Source: Adiantum capillus-veneris
Taxonomy: Eukaryota; Streptophyta; Polypodiopsida; Polypodiales; Pteridaceae
Reading direction: 5' to 3'
NCBI GenBank assembly: GCA_014529385.2
Contig: CM043942.1
Location: 109,261,141-109,325,140 of the forward strand
Length of the DNA: 64,000 nucleotides
A program made the position numbers and the translations under genes. Of the stretch, positions 44,294 to 56,326 are shown piece by piece (the first letter of the stretch is position 1; every line of letters begins with the position of its first letter). The notes under the pieces were generated by a model. The model saw only the letters and a program-made list of their open reading frames with translations. It was not told the origin of the DNA and did no database searches.

Positions 44294-44872
44294 GTAGACT
44301 ATGCATGTGAGAGACATGTCATTGTGACAGTGGACACGAGTCCTACAGGGATAGGATGGGCAGTAGGGCAAGATGATGATGAAGGAAAAAGGTATGTGGT
44401 AAGATTTGGAGCCAAGATTCTGAGTTCTCGCCAACGCGATTATGCACAAGTAAAAAGGGAACTATGGGGGGTGGTTACAGCATTGAGGTGTGACAAGGAG
44501 TACTTGATAGGGGCATCAGTGGTTGTGGAAACTGATTGTTTGCCTCTTCTTGGAATGATCACAAACTGTTCGACTCCTGATACAATGCTGCGATGGATAG
44601 CCTACATAAAGTCCTTGAATCCTGAGTTCAAGCATATTACAGGGAAAGACAATCCAATGGCAAATATGCTATCTAGGGCAAGGTATGAAGATGAACAGGA
44701 CATGATTATTGAGGGAGATGATGTTGTCACAAAGTTTTACACTATTGATCATGCAAAGAGTAGTCATGCATGTTTTGTGTCTTCACTTGAGTCCTTTTCA
44801 GAGGAACTATATGAGGATGAATGGCTCTTGATAGGTCTCTACTTAAGTACTCTACAGAAGCAGGATGATTAG
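44294..44872 (+). pseudogene. RNase H domain, element E (resumes after F)
   Basis: 'YACERHVIVTVDTSPTGIGW' holds the first catalytic Asp. It continues 'VVRFGAKILSSRQRDYAQVK', 'REL' (catalytic Glu), 'WGVVTALRCDKEYLIG', 'VVETDCLPLLGMI' and 'FKHITGKDNPMANMLSRA'. The codons for Val-Asp across the F insertion are restored if F and one GTAGA copy are removed. The domain looks complete. Confidence 0.9.
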
Positions 44873-46190
44873 ACTGAGCAAGAATTTAAGAGGATAAGAA
44901 GAAAAGCATATGGATACTTTTGAGGGATGGCTATCTATGGAAGCATCCTAAACAAAGAGATAGAACACCATTGCGTGTAGTATGCGATAAGTCTACTGAG
45001 CAACAAATCATCAAGGAGTTCCATGAAAGTTTATGGGCAAGACATCGAGATGTATGGGCAACATTTGCCAAAGTAAAAGAAAGGTATTGGTGGAAAGGGA
45101 TGTATAAGGATGTGGCTGAGTTTGTGGAGTCTTGTGTGACATGTCAAATGTACGGCATCGTGATGGACTACATCCTACTTATCCATTAGCCATGCATTAC
45201 AAATGGGTTGTGGATTTGGTTACAATGCCTTTGGGACTTTGGCAAATGAGGTATTTGGTGCTTGCAAGAGAAGATTTGTCTAATCAAGTTGAAGGGTGTG
45301 CATTGAGGACAAAGAGTACACAAGCTGTATGTAAATTTCTTCTTGAAGATGTGATCTGTCGCTATGGGTGTGTGGGAAAGATAACCGCAGATAGAGGTGA
45401 ATTGGATTCTGATGAAGGAAGGGAATTCTTCTCTAGAATGGGCATCAAACTAGCTTTAACTTGTGCTTATAACCCAGAGGGAAATGGCAAAAGTGAAAGA
45501 GGACATCCTCCAATAATCAAAGATTTAGCTAAGGCTTGTGAAGGTAAGTTTGGAGAGTGGCCAAGGTTACTGCCATTTTCATTGTGGGCTGACCGTACAA
45601 CACATAGTTTAGTCACTGGCTATATGCCTATTGAATTGATGTATGGTCAAAAACATGTGATGCCAATTGAAGATGTAGTTCTTACATGGAATGTATTGCC
45701 ATGGGATGATGGAATGAGTAGAGAAGACCTTCTTGCATTGCACATACGGCAACTAGAAAGAAGGCCTGAAGACATTGAGCTTGCAAAAGCTCAACTAAAG
45801 AATGCAAGGTTGAAAAACAAAGACAGATTTGACAAGATGCATAGGCTCAGACCAAAAGACATTGAAGAAGGTGATTGGGTGTTGGTGTACGATAATAGCC
45901 TTGAAACCAACACTCTACAATAAGGAATCTTGCAAAGAGATGGTTTGGCCCTTATGTTGTCAAACACGTGCATGAAAATGCAACTTACACCTTGCGTGAA
46001 CTGGATGGGACAGAACTGAAAATTCCCATTGCAGGGAAAAGAATTAAATTATTCAAAAGAAGAGGGGATTCTAATCCATTTGATGCACAACCAAGTGAAG
46101 AGGATGATGAAGCCATCTATATGCAAAATGAGGATGAAAGTGAGAATATGGCGTCTGACCATGAGTTTTAATGCTCTACAAATGTTGTTG
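44873..46190 (+). pseudogene. Integrase, element E
   Basis: The zinc finger has histidines in 'EFHESLWARHRD' and cysteines in 'SCVTCQMY' (44920-45160). After a frameshift near 45150 the core has 'KWVVDLVTMPLG' (Asp), 'ITADRGELDSDEG' (Asp) and 'NGKSERGHPPI' (Glu), so all three catalytic residues are present. The C-terminus reads 'LALHIRQLERRPEDIELAK', 'EEGDWVLVYDNSL', then in another frame 'HENATYTLRELDG' and 'PIAGKRIKLFKRRGD'. It ends near 46171. There is no chromodomain. Confidence 0.9.
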
Positions 46191-46218
46191 TGGCACATAC
46201 CGGAGGATGTGCAGGTTC

Positions 46219-46230
46219 AGAGGGAGTGGA
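46219..46230 (+). promoter_or_regulatory. Polypurine tract, element E
   Basis: AGAGGGAGTGGA directly precedes the TGTCGTG start of the 3' LTR. Confidence 0.8.
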
Positions 46231-47438
46231 TGTCGTGCCGTGGCACGTACATAGTGTGAAATAAAAACATTCACCTCAATCTGGACACTTCTCGATGTAT
46301 GCAACTAAAAGAAATCATGTACATATAGTGATATATGTTGAAGCATCTACTGCGGTCATTATCATGTACATACCTATCCGGGGAGTCGTGGCCCTGGATG
46401 TGACGCATTTGCATGCTTTTCCACATGATAAGATGCTTAATTTGGTTTTACAATGTATATATTCCAAGTGTTTCATGGCGGCACACTCATCTCTCCTATA
46501 AAGATTGATGCGGGCAAAAATTACCAAAAATAGCAGCTAACAGGCGCTGTTGCAGAATTGCATGGAAAGTGACCCAAAATGGTATATTGATGAAAAATGA
46601 TGCTTATCTATGCTTTTCATGCTTATGCGAGTGATCCCACAAATTTCGGGATTTTTTTTAACTCCGTTTGGGATTTTTCGCATCAAAAATGGCATTTTTT
46701 GGGTCAAAAATGACCTAGTTTTGGTCCAAAGTGGCAAAATGGCCCAAAAATTGACACATCAGCTAAAAATGCCGTGGGGAAGAGAGAGAAGGGGGATTTT
46801 TACAGAAAAAACCATCAATTTTGCACTACTGTTCAATAGCTTCCATGGTTGCCCATTCTATGTGTGCTGCAGTCCCGCCTCTTCGCAATCTTGTATCTGA
46901 GCTTGTGATGGAGTGAATTAGGGTTTCCCCTTATCAAAATGGTGTTTGGGCTTCACTTTAGAAGCTCATAAATCTCTGCAAAATCAGAAAATGGTCGTCG
47001 TGAAGGTGGAAGCTCGCGCATTCCTTTCAATTGTTTGATGCTACGACTATGTAATTGGGGGCGAGGCTACATGATACCATGAAAGAGGTTTGGGTTTTGA
47101 TTGAGAATTGTTCTTGTATGAGCATCCAAGTTTCATGGCTGAAACTTTAGTGTTTTTCAATGGTCTTTTTAAGCAAAATTGAATGTCAATTGGTGATCCT
47201 CTCATCATAATCTCGACTACGAAAACAAGCAAACTCCAAGCACGATAGGAAAGAGGGTTTGTGGAAAGAGGGTTTGTGACTTTGTTTTCACGAATGCTCT
47301 TAGATTTTTTGTCACCCTTAGAAAGAGGGTTGGTGATTCTCCACAAACGCTTTCTCGCAAAGGGTTTGTGACTCTCATCACGAACTCTCACAGCCAGAGG
47401 TTTTGCACCTTCCCAGCTAGACCGCACACTTTCCTACA
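46231..47438 (+). repeat. 3' LTR, element E (1208 bp)
   Basis: Matches 19809-21021 over its length, starting TGTCGTGCC and ending TTCCTACA. Differences are single-base changes and small indels (for example a shortened GA tract, and a duplicated GAAAGAGGGTTTGTG near 47248-47277). ACGG follows at 47439. Confidence 0.94.
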
Positions 47439-49213
47439 ACGGTTTAGTATGAGGTTTAATGAAATCAAGAAGAGCATCTTGATTTTTCAACCTTGTTGTC
47501 CCTTTGCAAACGTATTGTGTAACCGGCCCATATCCAACATAGTGTATAGACTCCAGCTAGAACTCACTTGAGTATGCTAAACGAGTTATTACAACTAAGG
47601 TGTATCTAAAAGAGTACCTCTTTTCACTTTTCATGAGTTAATTGGCTGACGTAACTCATCAGCAAAGTATAAATTTTTGACTTAATATCATTCTTCATCA
47701 ATTAAAAACCCCACCATAACCGGTATTCAAGGTTAAGAACCTGATTTAAACATGAAGAGGCTAAACTTAGTCGCAACATGCTTTATCTTATGGTAAGCAA
47801 ACTCCAATTAGAAAGATAACCTCTTTCAATTGGATTGCTTGGTGCTAACGTATGCACTTACTATATCCTTTACCACAAGATTAACACTTATAGTCTGCCT
47901 ATCCTCTATGGATGGCTAGTTGCACTGAGGTGTGTTTCCCCACCATTTAAAAACAGTCCTCCAAAATGATTGATAAACAGGGACCATGGTTGAGTAATCA
48001 AGAATGTTAGGAATGGCCATCTTGCTTAACTTTAGTGAGATGATCAAACAAGCACCCAAACCAAGCCATAACCTCTATTAGTGATTGGTATATCTACAAT
48101 TAATCTCATAGAAATATTGCACATATAGTGCGAAATGCTTGAGAGGCTACTAATGTCATGAATGTGCATGCCACTCCAAATCAGACTTTGTTAAACACTG
48201 GGGCCCATAACACCTAGTGTGCATGCATTAGCAAAAAAATTATCCAAACTTACATATCCATTACCGTACTTGCCAATGCTTATGGCTAATGTTATGCGCA
48301 AGGCTCACCGGGAAAGAATTAAATACTTCCCACGTGAAAATCGTTTTAACATATTTGGACCATAGTAGAATGTGAAAATCCACCGCACCTACATATCAAA
48401 TGAACTCTTCCCACTTGAAAATCATCTTAACATATTAGGACCATAATAGAATGTGAAAATCCATCACAGATCTACATACCAAATGAACTTTTTCATTAAC
48501 TGAACGTAATTTGGTACGTGTATAAACAACCATCCATTAAAGTTGTTTAATAATACTTGTAACCTTAACAAGTCTTAAAATAAATTTAGCCACTAAAATT
48601 TTTCTTGATACAATGTGCTCAGATTGGTCTAATAAACGGATTTGACTAGCACCTGGGGACTTTGTCCCAACACATAGTTGAAATAACGGACATCAGTGTC
48701 AGTCCCAAAGACTCATATTCTCCATGTGGAATATGTCTCAGGTAAGAATGTTAAAAAAAAAAAAGAACATGCTACAAGTACGAGATGTACATGTGTGGAG
48801 GTAAGTGTAAACACTCTGCAACATGAGTGAGAGGGACCCTAGTTATCCTTCTCCACACTGGCTAAACCAAACTCCATGAATTCCTAGACCATGTTGGTTA
48901 TCTTGTGACAACATGTGCCAAACAAAACTCTACCATGTAGGCCCTTAACTACATAATGTAGAAATGTATTCAGGACACTACATGTGGGGGTTTTCTTGGC
49001 GGATTGTGCGTGTGAGGAAGAGTGTGCGTGTGAGGAATGCATGCAAGAGAGGGGAGAAGAGAATTGGGGGAAAGGGATGAAGCACAGAGAGTTTGGACTA
49101 GTTGAGAGGAAAGTGAGAGAAGTCAACTCTCTCACCTTCTCTCCCTATATTGGGTGGTTTCCCACGGCCACCTGGCCTACATCCCAACACTATATCCCAA
49201 AATGATTTGCTCC
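47439..49213. other. No gene recognised; expected continuation of gypsy D at its left end
   Basis: By the nesting logic the first bases belong to gypsy D, but I could not read further integrase motifs. A tandem duplication lies at 48326-48489. A short GTGCGTGTGAGGAA repeat is near 49007-49035. There is no supported ORF. Confidence 0.45.
48326..48489. repeat. 81-83 bp tandem duplication
   Basis: Copy one starts CTTCCCACGTGAAAATC (48326) and copy two CTTCCCACTTGAAAATC (48407). They are about 85-90% alike. Confidence 0.85.
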
Positions 49214-49440
49214 TGTTACCATATACATGTGGTAGTGATGTGTGTGAACACACTAGGACCGTCAGGGTATTGTTTCCCTCTTTAGGAGGTTTTTTCCCCC
49301 AAGCATTGTATATACGCCCATCACTCTAGGGCTATCTATCTTTCCATTGCATACTAAGTAACACACTCTCTATTGTGTGCCTTGAGCTTCCTTCACCTTC
49401 TCCAAGCTGTGTGCATTTCTCTGCAACCCTAATTCCAACA
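49214..49440 (+). repeat. 5' LTR, copia G (227 bp)
   Basis: Starts TGTTACC and ends TTCCAACA. It contains GTATATAC (49308-49315), a possible TATA region, in both copies. Very short for a copia LTR. Confidence 0.96.
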
Positions 49441-49442
49441 AT

Positions 49443-49454
49443 TGGTATCAGAGC
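49443..49454 (+). promoter_or_regulatory. Primer-binding site, copia G
   Basis: TGGTATCAGAGC, two bases after the LTR, is complementary to initiator methionine tRNA as usual for plant copia. Confidence 0.95.
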
Positions 49455-49802
49455 AGGTTGCATCCTCTCGAGCTCAGTCGCCAACAGCTCCAGTACACGC
49501 CTGCTCACTTTCTCCGATTTCAGTGAACTTTGGCAAGCCTTCGCAAGTCGATAAATATTTTGGGCAAGCTCGTAGAGCTTAGTCTGCTCAGATTTTTGAT
49601 TTGGGCTCATTTCGGCCTCCGTTTCCACTACAGGCAGTGCTGCACAGGCTATTTTGTCATTTTGTGCAAAGTTTCTGTCAGTGCCGTTTTCTACATAACA
49701 GGTGCCTTATAGTCTTCTACGGTTTGTGCTATATAGCACGTGTTGTTCCCGCTCTGTTTCTCCTATTTTCCTGCAGTTTTCACATCAGGTGTAGCATTTA
49801 CC

Positions 49803-50590
49803 ATGGCTGACAACAACAACACAGATGTGTTCAAGATGTTTGCTGCTAAGGACAGGTTGGATGGGGACAATTACCCTATGTGGGCTTATATGATGCAACA
49901 TGTTCTTGTGTCAAAGGGCGTCTGGAATATTGTGCAAGTCATTGATGTACGTGCTGGTTCTGAGGATGTAGGCGATGTTGAGGATGTTGCAAGTCTTGCT
50001 GCAAGGATTGCTACTGTTAGAGTTGTTTTGCCTACGGTAGAACAAGCTCGTTGGGATGTAAAGGATGCGCAGGCTCATGCATTGATTCTTACTAGACTTT
50101 TGCTAATACTTGCAGACTTATGACCCAAGGAAATCCAGAAGTTGTCAAGTTTGATTCATTATGCACATTGCTGTTGCAAGAGTTACTTTCCAGAAAAAAC
50201 AGGACTAGACAGCGTGCAGTTGAACAGGCTTTTATTGCTTCTCAAAGAAAGGGTGGTAACAGCAATGCAACCACTTCTTATGGTTCTGCTGCGAGTGGCA
50301 AAATTTCTGTTCCTAATGCTTCTGCTGGCAGCACTTCGTCGGGCAATTCTGGTGATAAGGGCAAAAAGAAGATGCGTTCCCATTATTGTAAAGCTAATGA
50401 TCACTTGATCAAGTTGTGTTCTAAGTTGAAGGCCAAAGAGGCTAAGAAGAAAGAGGGTGGTTCCAGTGCAAATGCTGGTTCCACTACAAATGCAACCATT
50501 GTTGAGTCTTTTGTGAAAGGAGACTGTAATGCTGATGTTGATGCAGAATGGGCTTTTAGCGCAGAGTGCACTTACAATCTTGTTGTATGA
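49803..50590 (+). pseudogene. gag, copia G
   Basis: The ATG at 49803 gives 'MADNNNTDVFKMFAAKDRLD' and 'YPMWAYMMQHVLVSKGVW', a typical copia gag start. A stop at 50121-50123 and frame change follow, and the middle appears shortened. The second part (50120-50590) ends with a decayed zinc knuckle, 'HYCKANDHLIKLC', whose first Cys is Ser. The Gly/Ser-rich linker is low complexity. No functional nucleocapsid is expected. Confidence 0.85.
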
Positions 50591-51764
50591 TGATGCATGC
50601 TTGTCAGTTTCTGCAGATTCACATATGTGGTATAGTAGTGCTACAAAGCACATTACCTCACATCGTGAATTTTTTACCTCTCTCGAGTTTGTCCCTCATG
50701 GGAATTCAGTCACTTGTGCTAACAATGCCTCTTATCCAGTTCAAGGAGTTGGAAAGATTGTGGTTACTGCTGCAAATGGCAGTTCCTTCACACTTGTTGA
50801 TGCACTTTATGTACCTGGGATCAAGAAGAATCTCATGTCTGTATCCGCACTTGCTAGACTTGGACTTGTAGTCAAATTTGTGGATGACAAATGTACAATT
50901 CATGATCTCGGTTTTGGTGATGAAATTGGTACATCTGGCCTTTTGTGTCGTGGGCTGTATAAGCTCACTTTGTATGGCAAGTGTGGAAAAAATTTTGCAA
51001 ATGTTGTTGCAGATTCAAGGGCTATTTCAGATGCAAAACTTTGGCATGCACGTTTTGGTCATCTGAATTTTGTCAGTTTGCTGTGTTTGCAGATATCTGA
51101 TATGGTTTCTTCCTTGCCGCCTCTTGAAGCACCTATCAAACATGTTTGTGAAGGCTGTATTTTGGGTAAGATGCAGCGTTCTAAGTTTCCAAAGGATGGT
51201 TCAGTTCGGGCCACATGCAGGTTGCAGCTTGTGCATAGTGATGTTTGTGGGCCCATGCAAACTCCGTCCTTCGACAATTACCTGTACTTCTTGACTTTCA
51301 TTGATGATTACTCCAGGAATGCATGGGTATTTCCACTTAAAGCAAAGTCCGAAGTTTTTATGTGCTTCAAACAATTTCTGGCTATGGCTGAAAATGTCTC
51401 AAAATGTACTATGGGCACCCTCCGTTCCGATCGAGGGGGGGAGTAGATGTCTAATGAATTTAATGCATTCCTGGCTAGTCGTGGGATAAAACACCAATGT
51501 ACAGTGCCTGATACATCTCAGCAAAATGGTGTTGCTGAGAGGAAAAACAGTTCACTGACGGAAATGGCACGATGCATGGTCAAAAGTCAAGCTTTGCCAC
51601 ATTCTTTTTGGCTTGAGGCCATCATGTGTGCCACTTATGTACTTAACAGGTGTCCTACGAAATCTTTGCAGTCTATTGCTCCATATGAAGCATGTCATGA
51701 TAGAAAGCCTTCAATTGAGCACATGCATGTTTTTGCCTGTTTGGCATATGCTTTGGTGCCATAA
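50591..51764 (+). pseudogene. Protease and integrase, copia G
   Basis: The protease region starts 'MWYSSATKHITSHREFFTSL'. The catalytic D-S-G-A is reduced to Ser-Ser-Ala, so the Asp is lost. It ends with 'YVPGIKKNLMSVSALARLGL'. The integrase zinc finger is 'WHARFGHLN' and 'CEGCILGKM'. Catalytic residues are in 'VHSDVCGPM', 'LRSDRGGE' and 'AERKNSSLTE'. TAG at 51444-51446 and TAA at 51762-51764 interrupt the frame. Confidence 0.92.
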
Positions 51765-53771
51765 ACACAGCATAGAAAATTGGATGATATGACTATCAGA
51801 TGTATTTTTGTTGGTTATAGTGCTGAAAGCAAAGGTTACAGGTTGTATCATCCGCAAACAAAACGTATTCTGGTTTCACAGGATGTAGTGTTTGTGGAAG
51901 ATTCTGTTCAGTCCTTGCTTTCATGTACTAGAGACAGTAATGTAAGCTCACAGGACATTTATGACACTTTGTTGCCTCTTTTCAGTGGTGGAAATACGAA
52001 TGTAAGTTCCAATGATGCAAATGTATAGCCTATGGGGGTTTCTGAAAATGTTACAGATCAGCCTATTACTGATGCAGATGTACATGATGTGTACTTGATG
52101 AGGAAAGGGTTGAAAATGAGCAGGCTAGAGGTATGCCAAAATGGCTGGTGCACACTTTGCCTGACAGTAAATTCGATGCACCTTTGTCTAGTCGTACTCG
52201 TTCAGGCTCTCGCCATGCATCTTATGCATCAGATTGTTATGCGTTGGCTGTGTCTAGCTTACATGATGTTGAGGAGCCTCTGTCTTTTGATGAAGCACAA
52301 AATTTAGAAAATTGGATGGCTGCCATGCAATCAGAATCCGATGCACTTATAGAAAATGACACATTGACTTTATGTGATTTGCCTCCCGGCAAAAAGGCCA
52401 TTGGTACGAAGTGGGTTTACAAGTTGAAACGCAAGCCGTATGGTGAGATCGATCATCATAAGGCTCGACTTGTTGCAAAGGGTTATGCACAGCAAAAAGG
52501 CATAGATTATGAAGAGACTTTTGCTCCCACTTGTCGTATGACTACTGTGCATTGGCAGCTCATTTTGGTTGGGATGTACATCAATCAGACATTGTTACAG
52601 CTTTCTTGAATGGTGACATATTTGAAGAAGTTTATGTAACGCAGCCTCGCGGTTTTGTCATAAAAGGACAAGAGGACAAAGTGTGCAGATGTAAGAAGGC
52701 TTTGTATGGGTTGAAGCAATCTCCTCGTGCTTGGTATGAGAAAGTTGACACTCATTTGGTCAAACGAGGCTTTCGTAAGAGTCCAACAGAAAGCACATTG
52801 TATGTAAAGTGTGAGGGTGATGTACTTCTCATTGTGGTTCTTTATGTCGATGATTTGCTGATCACTGGACCAAATGAGAGACATATTGTTGAATTTAAGG
52901 CTGATTTGAATCCTACTTTCAAGATGAAAGATTTGGGGTTGTTGCATCATTACTTGGGTATATAGTTTAAGCAATGTGATGGTGGTATTGTCTTGTGTCA
53001 GAAAAGTTACATAGAGACATTGCTATGTAAGTTTGGACTTGAGGATTGCAAACCTATTGCCACTCCCATGATGCTGGCGATCCTGCTGATGTCACTCTTT
53101 ACCAAACTGTTGTTGGCTGCCTCATTTATGTATGCAACACGAGGCCAGATATTTAGTTTGCAGTCTCATAGGTCAGCAGATTTATGCATAGCCCAGGGTC
53201 TAAGCATTGGCAGGTTGTCAAGAGGATTTTCCGCTACCTTAGTGGCACTTTACATCTTGGCTTGTTTTATCCCAAGGGGGGATCATTTCCGCCAGACTTA
53301 CATGCTTTTCCGGACTCAGATTGGGCTGGTTGTTTTGACACGCAAGTGTCAACAAGTGCTTTTTGTTTCACGCTTGGCAGTTCATGTATATCATGGTTGA
53401 GCAAGAAGCAACCTACTGTGGCCACTTCGAGTTGTGAGGCTGAGTACAAGGCAGTCTTCACATCTACGGTTGAGTGTGTATGGCTCAAACGCCTTATGGT
53501 TGATTTGGGTGTTGGACAGGACACTACCAACACTATCTACACTGACAGTCAAAGCGCATTGGCAGTTGCAAGGAACCCAATTTTCCATGCTTGCACAAAG
53601 CACATTGAGGTGCATTACCACTATGTCAGGGAGAGGCTCTCAGCAGGAGAGATCAGCTTGGCTTATGTGCCAACACAGGACAACCTTGCAGATCTTTTCA
53701 CAAAGGCATTCTCTCGTGAGAAGCTTGAAGCTTTCTGCAAAGCTTTGGGCTTACTTCCTTTTGTGGATTGA
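51765..53771 (+). pseudogene. Reverse transcriptase and RNase H, copia G
   Basis: Starts with the integrase end 'RCIFVGYSAESKGYRLYHP'. RT reads 'NWMAAMQSESDALIEN', 'GTKWVYKLKRKPYGEIDHHK', then in a second frame 'SDIVTAFLNGDIFEEVY', 'ALYGLKQSPRAWYEK' and 'LYVDDLLITG' (about 52847). A stop at 52963-52965 and a damaged stretch (53060-53180) follow. RNase H reads 'FPDSDWAGC', 'SSCEAEYKAV', 'YTDSQSALAVARN' and 'TKHIEVHYHYVR', ending at 53771. Confidence 0.93.
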
Positions 53772-53834
53772 TCATGTCCTCAAGGCATGGCACTTCCCTT
53801 TACTCATGTGCCAGCTCTCGTTCACTGCATCACT

Positions 53835-53846
53835 CTAGGGGGGATT
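53835..53846 (+). promoter_or_regulatory. Polypurine tract, copia G
   Basis: CTAGGGGGGATT directly precedes the TGTTACC start of the 3' LTR. Confidence 0.85.
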
Positions 53847-54073
53847 TGTTACCATATACATGTGGAAGTGATGTGCGTAAGCACACTAGGACCACCGGGG
53901 CATTTTTTCCCTCTTTAGGAGGTTTTTTCCCCTGAGCATTGTATATACGCCCATCACTCTAGGGCTATCTATCTTTCCACTGCATACTAAGTAACACACT
54001 CTCTATTGTGTGCCTTGAGCTTCCTTTGCCTTCTCCAAGCTGTGCGTGTTTCTCTGCAACCCTAATTCCAACA
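53847..54073 (+). repeat. 3' LTR, copia G (227 bp)
   Basis: Same length as the 5' LTR, with inverted TGTT/AACA ends, followed by GCTCC. Confidence 0.96.
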
Positions 54074-54078
54074 GCTCC

Positions 54079-55605
54079 CTACATGACCTTGTCATGTCTC
54101 TAAGGAGCAAAGTGGATGGAAGCATTGAAGCTTATACATCCTATTTAGAAAAATCAATCAAAGAATATTTGAAAATGAAAATAAACCAAATCAGGTGCAT
54201 ACCTGGAGGTTGAACATAGTGTTCACTTACTTATAATCAATACACATGACCAGATCTCCTACCTAAAAAGGCTTAGTAATACTAATTGAAAAAATCAAGC
54301 AGTATTGTATTGGTAACCGTGGGTGTTGCCTTTGCAATCCAAACCCCTTGGTTAATATTTGGAATGTTAAACCCCTTGGTTTGACTTTGTATGAAAACTA
54401 CTCAAACTAGCAACAAACGATAAACAACACGATCTACCATGTCTAATAGTGCTTGGAATCAACTTGGGAAGTTGAAATTTTTCACTATCCCTTGGTACAT
54501 TGCAAAATTTTTTGCTTGAAAGTACAACTGTGATGAGATCAAATTGTTACCCTCAACACCTATGGAGTGATTGTATATTAGTTGGACCATACCCCTACAA
54601 TTACCACTCCGAGAGACACAATCATTGTTGCAACTAAGCATAGATCATCTCATAGTTGGAATCTTATTCACCACTGAATTTGGAACGAATAATATCTCTC
54701 CATGAACACAAGAGAAAAATTGTTAACATGCCAAACAAGTAGTCATACTAAAGTTGGTTGGGAGTTCACATAAGAGATCACCTTCTTTAAGGATCTCTTA
54801 GTCTATTCATGTTTTCCCATGAATTCTTTGCTTGATAGTGGGCTGTGTCTACTTACTATCCACAGAAAGCATAATCTGTATTTCCAGTACCTTGCGCACA
54901 AAAATTTCCCACCATTGTAGTCATATACAACGAGGGATTTAATAATCATGTGATAACGTTAATTTTTTGTGATTATCATGTGTTATTATCATGTTCATAA
55001 AATTTAGGATGGAAAAAGACAAGCGAGACTATCGGTTTGAGCGGTTTTTGTAGGTCAATGAGAAGGTCACATAAATATCTAACATGATCACATGTTTTGA
55101 AAAGTGATTACATGATGTTATTTACATGTTCACATATTTGTGATCAGGTTAATGAAATCCCTGTATACAATGATCACAAGCAAATATTCTAACCTTGAAT
55201 ATTTTTTAATAGAGTAGTTGATATTATAGCGGAAGCGTAAAACATCCTTTAGTGGAATAATTCCACAATATTTGCATGACATGCATGAATATCAAAAAAA
55301 TAGTGTGATAAGCCCTTGGACTTAATGGCGGTCTCAATAAGTAGCACCACAATTTTTTGCTACCAAATGTAACCTGGTATTGCCAATTTTCCAAATTTGT
55401 GTGACATTATACGTGATCCTAAGTCAATAGATAATACTTGGCACCAAATGGACATTGTGCTTCTCATTAAAATTGTCAAAGCCAAAAGATCATTAAGTTT
55501 AAACACAAAAAATACAAGAAGAACTTGAAACTGGCTAACCTTGTTGCTCCATTGAGAACATTTGCCTTCGTTTGGAGCTGGCTCAAAGCCATATATGCTC
55601 AAAAA
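54079..55605. other. No gene recognised
   Basis: A/T-rich sequence without coding motifs. Short ORFs on both strands have no shared composition or domain. Confidence 0.5.
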
Positions 55606-55896
55606 TTTAGAGATGTTAGGTGTACCTATGTCCTTGTGGCTTGGTTCATACTGACCTCCAATAAAAATTAGGTAGACATCTTGCCAATTTCCCCAAGTTT
55701 GTATGCTAAAAGCATATCCCAAACTTTGAAAGCTTACATGCAGTATGCCATTTAGAGATGTTAGGTGTACCTATGTCCTTGTGGCTTGGTTCATACTGAC
55801 CTCCAATAAAAATTAGGTAGACATCTTGCCAATTTTCCCCAAGTTTGTATGCTAAAAGCATATCCCAAACTTTGAAAGCTTACATGCAGTATGCCT
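55606..55896. repeat. 145-bp tandem duplication
   Basis: TTTAGAGATGTTAGGTGTAC starts at 55606 and 55751. The copies differ by only about one inserted T, so the event is recent. Confidence 0.93.
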
Positions 55897-56326
55897 TGAA
55901 GTAAGGCCTTGCTTTGCATAAGTGCATTGTTAAGGTGAGGTAGAACAAAAATTGAGTGCGCATAGCTAACAAATTTCTCCTCTTGACACACAAATGTCAA
56001 AGCAAAAGAGAATTTTTAGTAATCTTTCATAGAGAATGTATATACATAGATGTGGAGCCAAGGCTTCCCCTCCGCTTGATAGCACAAGAAGGCATATCCC
56101 AAACTTTGAAAGCTTACATGCAGTATGCCCTGAAGTAAGGCCTTGCTTTGCATAAGTGCATTGTTAAGGTGAGGTAGAACAAAAATTGAGTGCGCATAGC
56201 TAACAAATTTCTCCTCTTGACACACAAATGTCAAAGCAAAAGAGAATTTTTAGTGATCTTTCATAGAGAATGTATATACATAGATGTGGAGCCAAGGCTT
56301 CCCCTCCGCTTGATAGCACAAGAAGG
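55858..56326. repeat. 234-bp tandem duplication
   Basis: GCATATCCCAAACTTTGAAA starts at 55858 and 56092, and both copies run to AGAAGG. They are almost identical. The duplication overlaps the second unit of the 145-bp duplication, so the shared GCATATCCC...TATGCC piece is now present three times. Confidence 0.95.

Larger units (their letters stand above)
19809..47438 (+). mobile_element. Ty3/gypsy element E, with element F nested inside
   Basis: LTRs of 1213 and 1208 bases flank gag, protease, RT, RNase H and integrase, all on the plus strand. Element F (25133-44293) interrupts it between RT and RNase H; without F it is about 8.5 kb. Flanks share ACGG (19805-19808 and 47439-47442); a fifth base differs, so the duplication is nearly intact. 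LTRs are roughly 94% identical over the part I compared by eye. The protein motifs differ from those of elements A, B, F and H (see findings). Confidence 0.93.
49214..54073 (+). mobile_element. Ty1/copia element G (4.86 kb, structurally complete)
   Basis: Two 227-base LTRs flank a primer site, gag, protease, integrase, RT, RNase H and a polypurine tract in copia order. The target duplication GCTCC is perfect (49209-49213 and 54074-54078). I count about 17 differences between the LTRs (about 7.5%), nearly all transitions, so it is not recent. The coding region has several stops and frameshifts. Confidence 0.96.
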
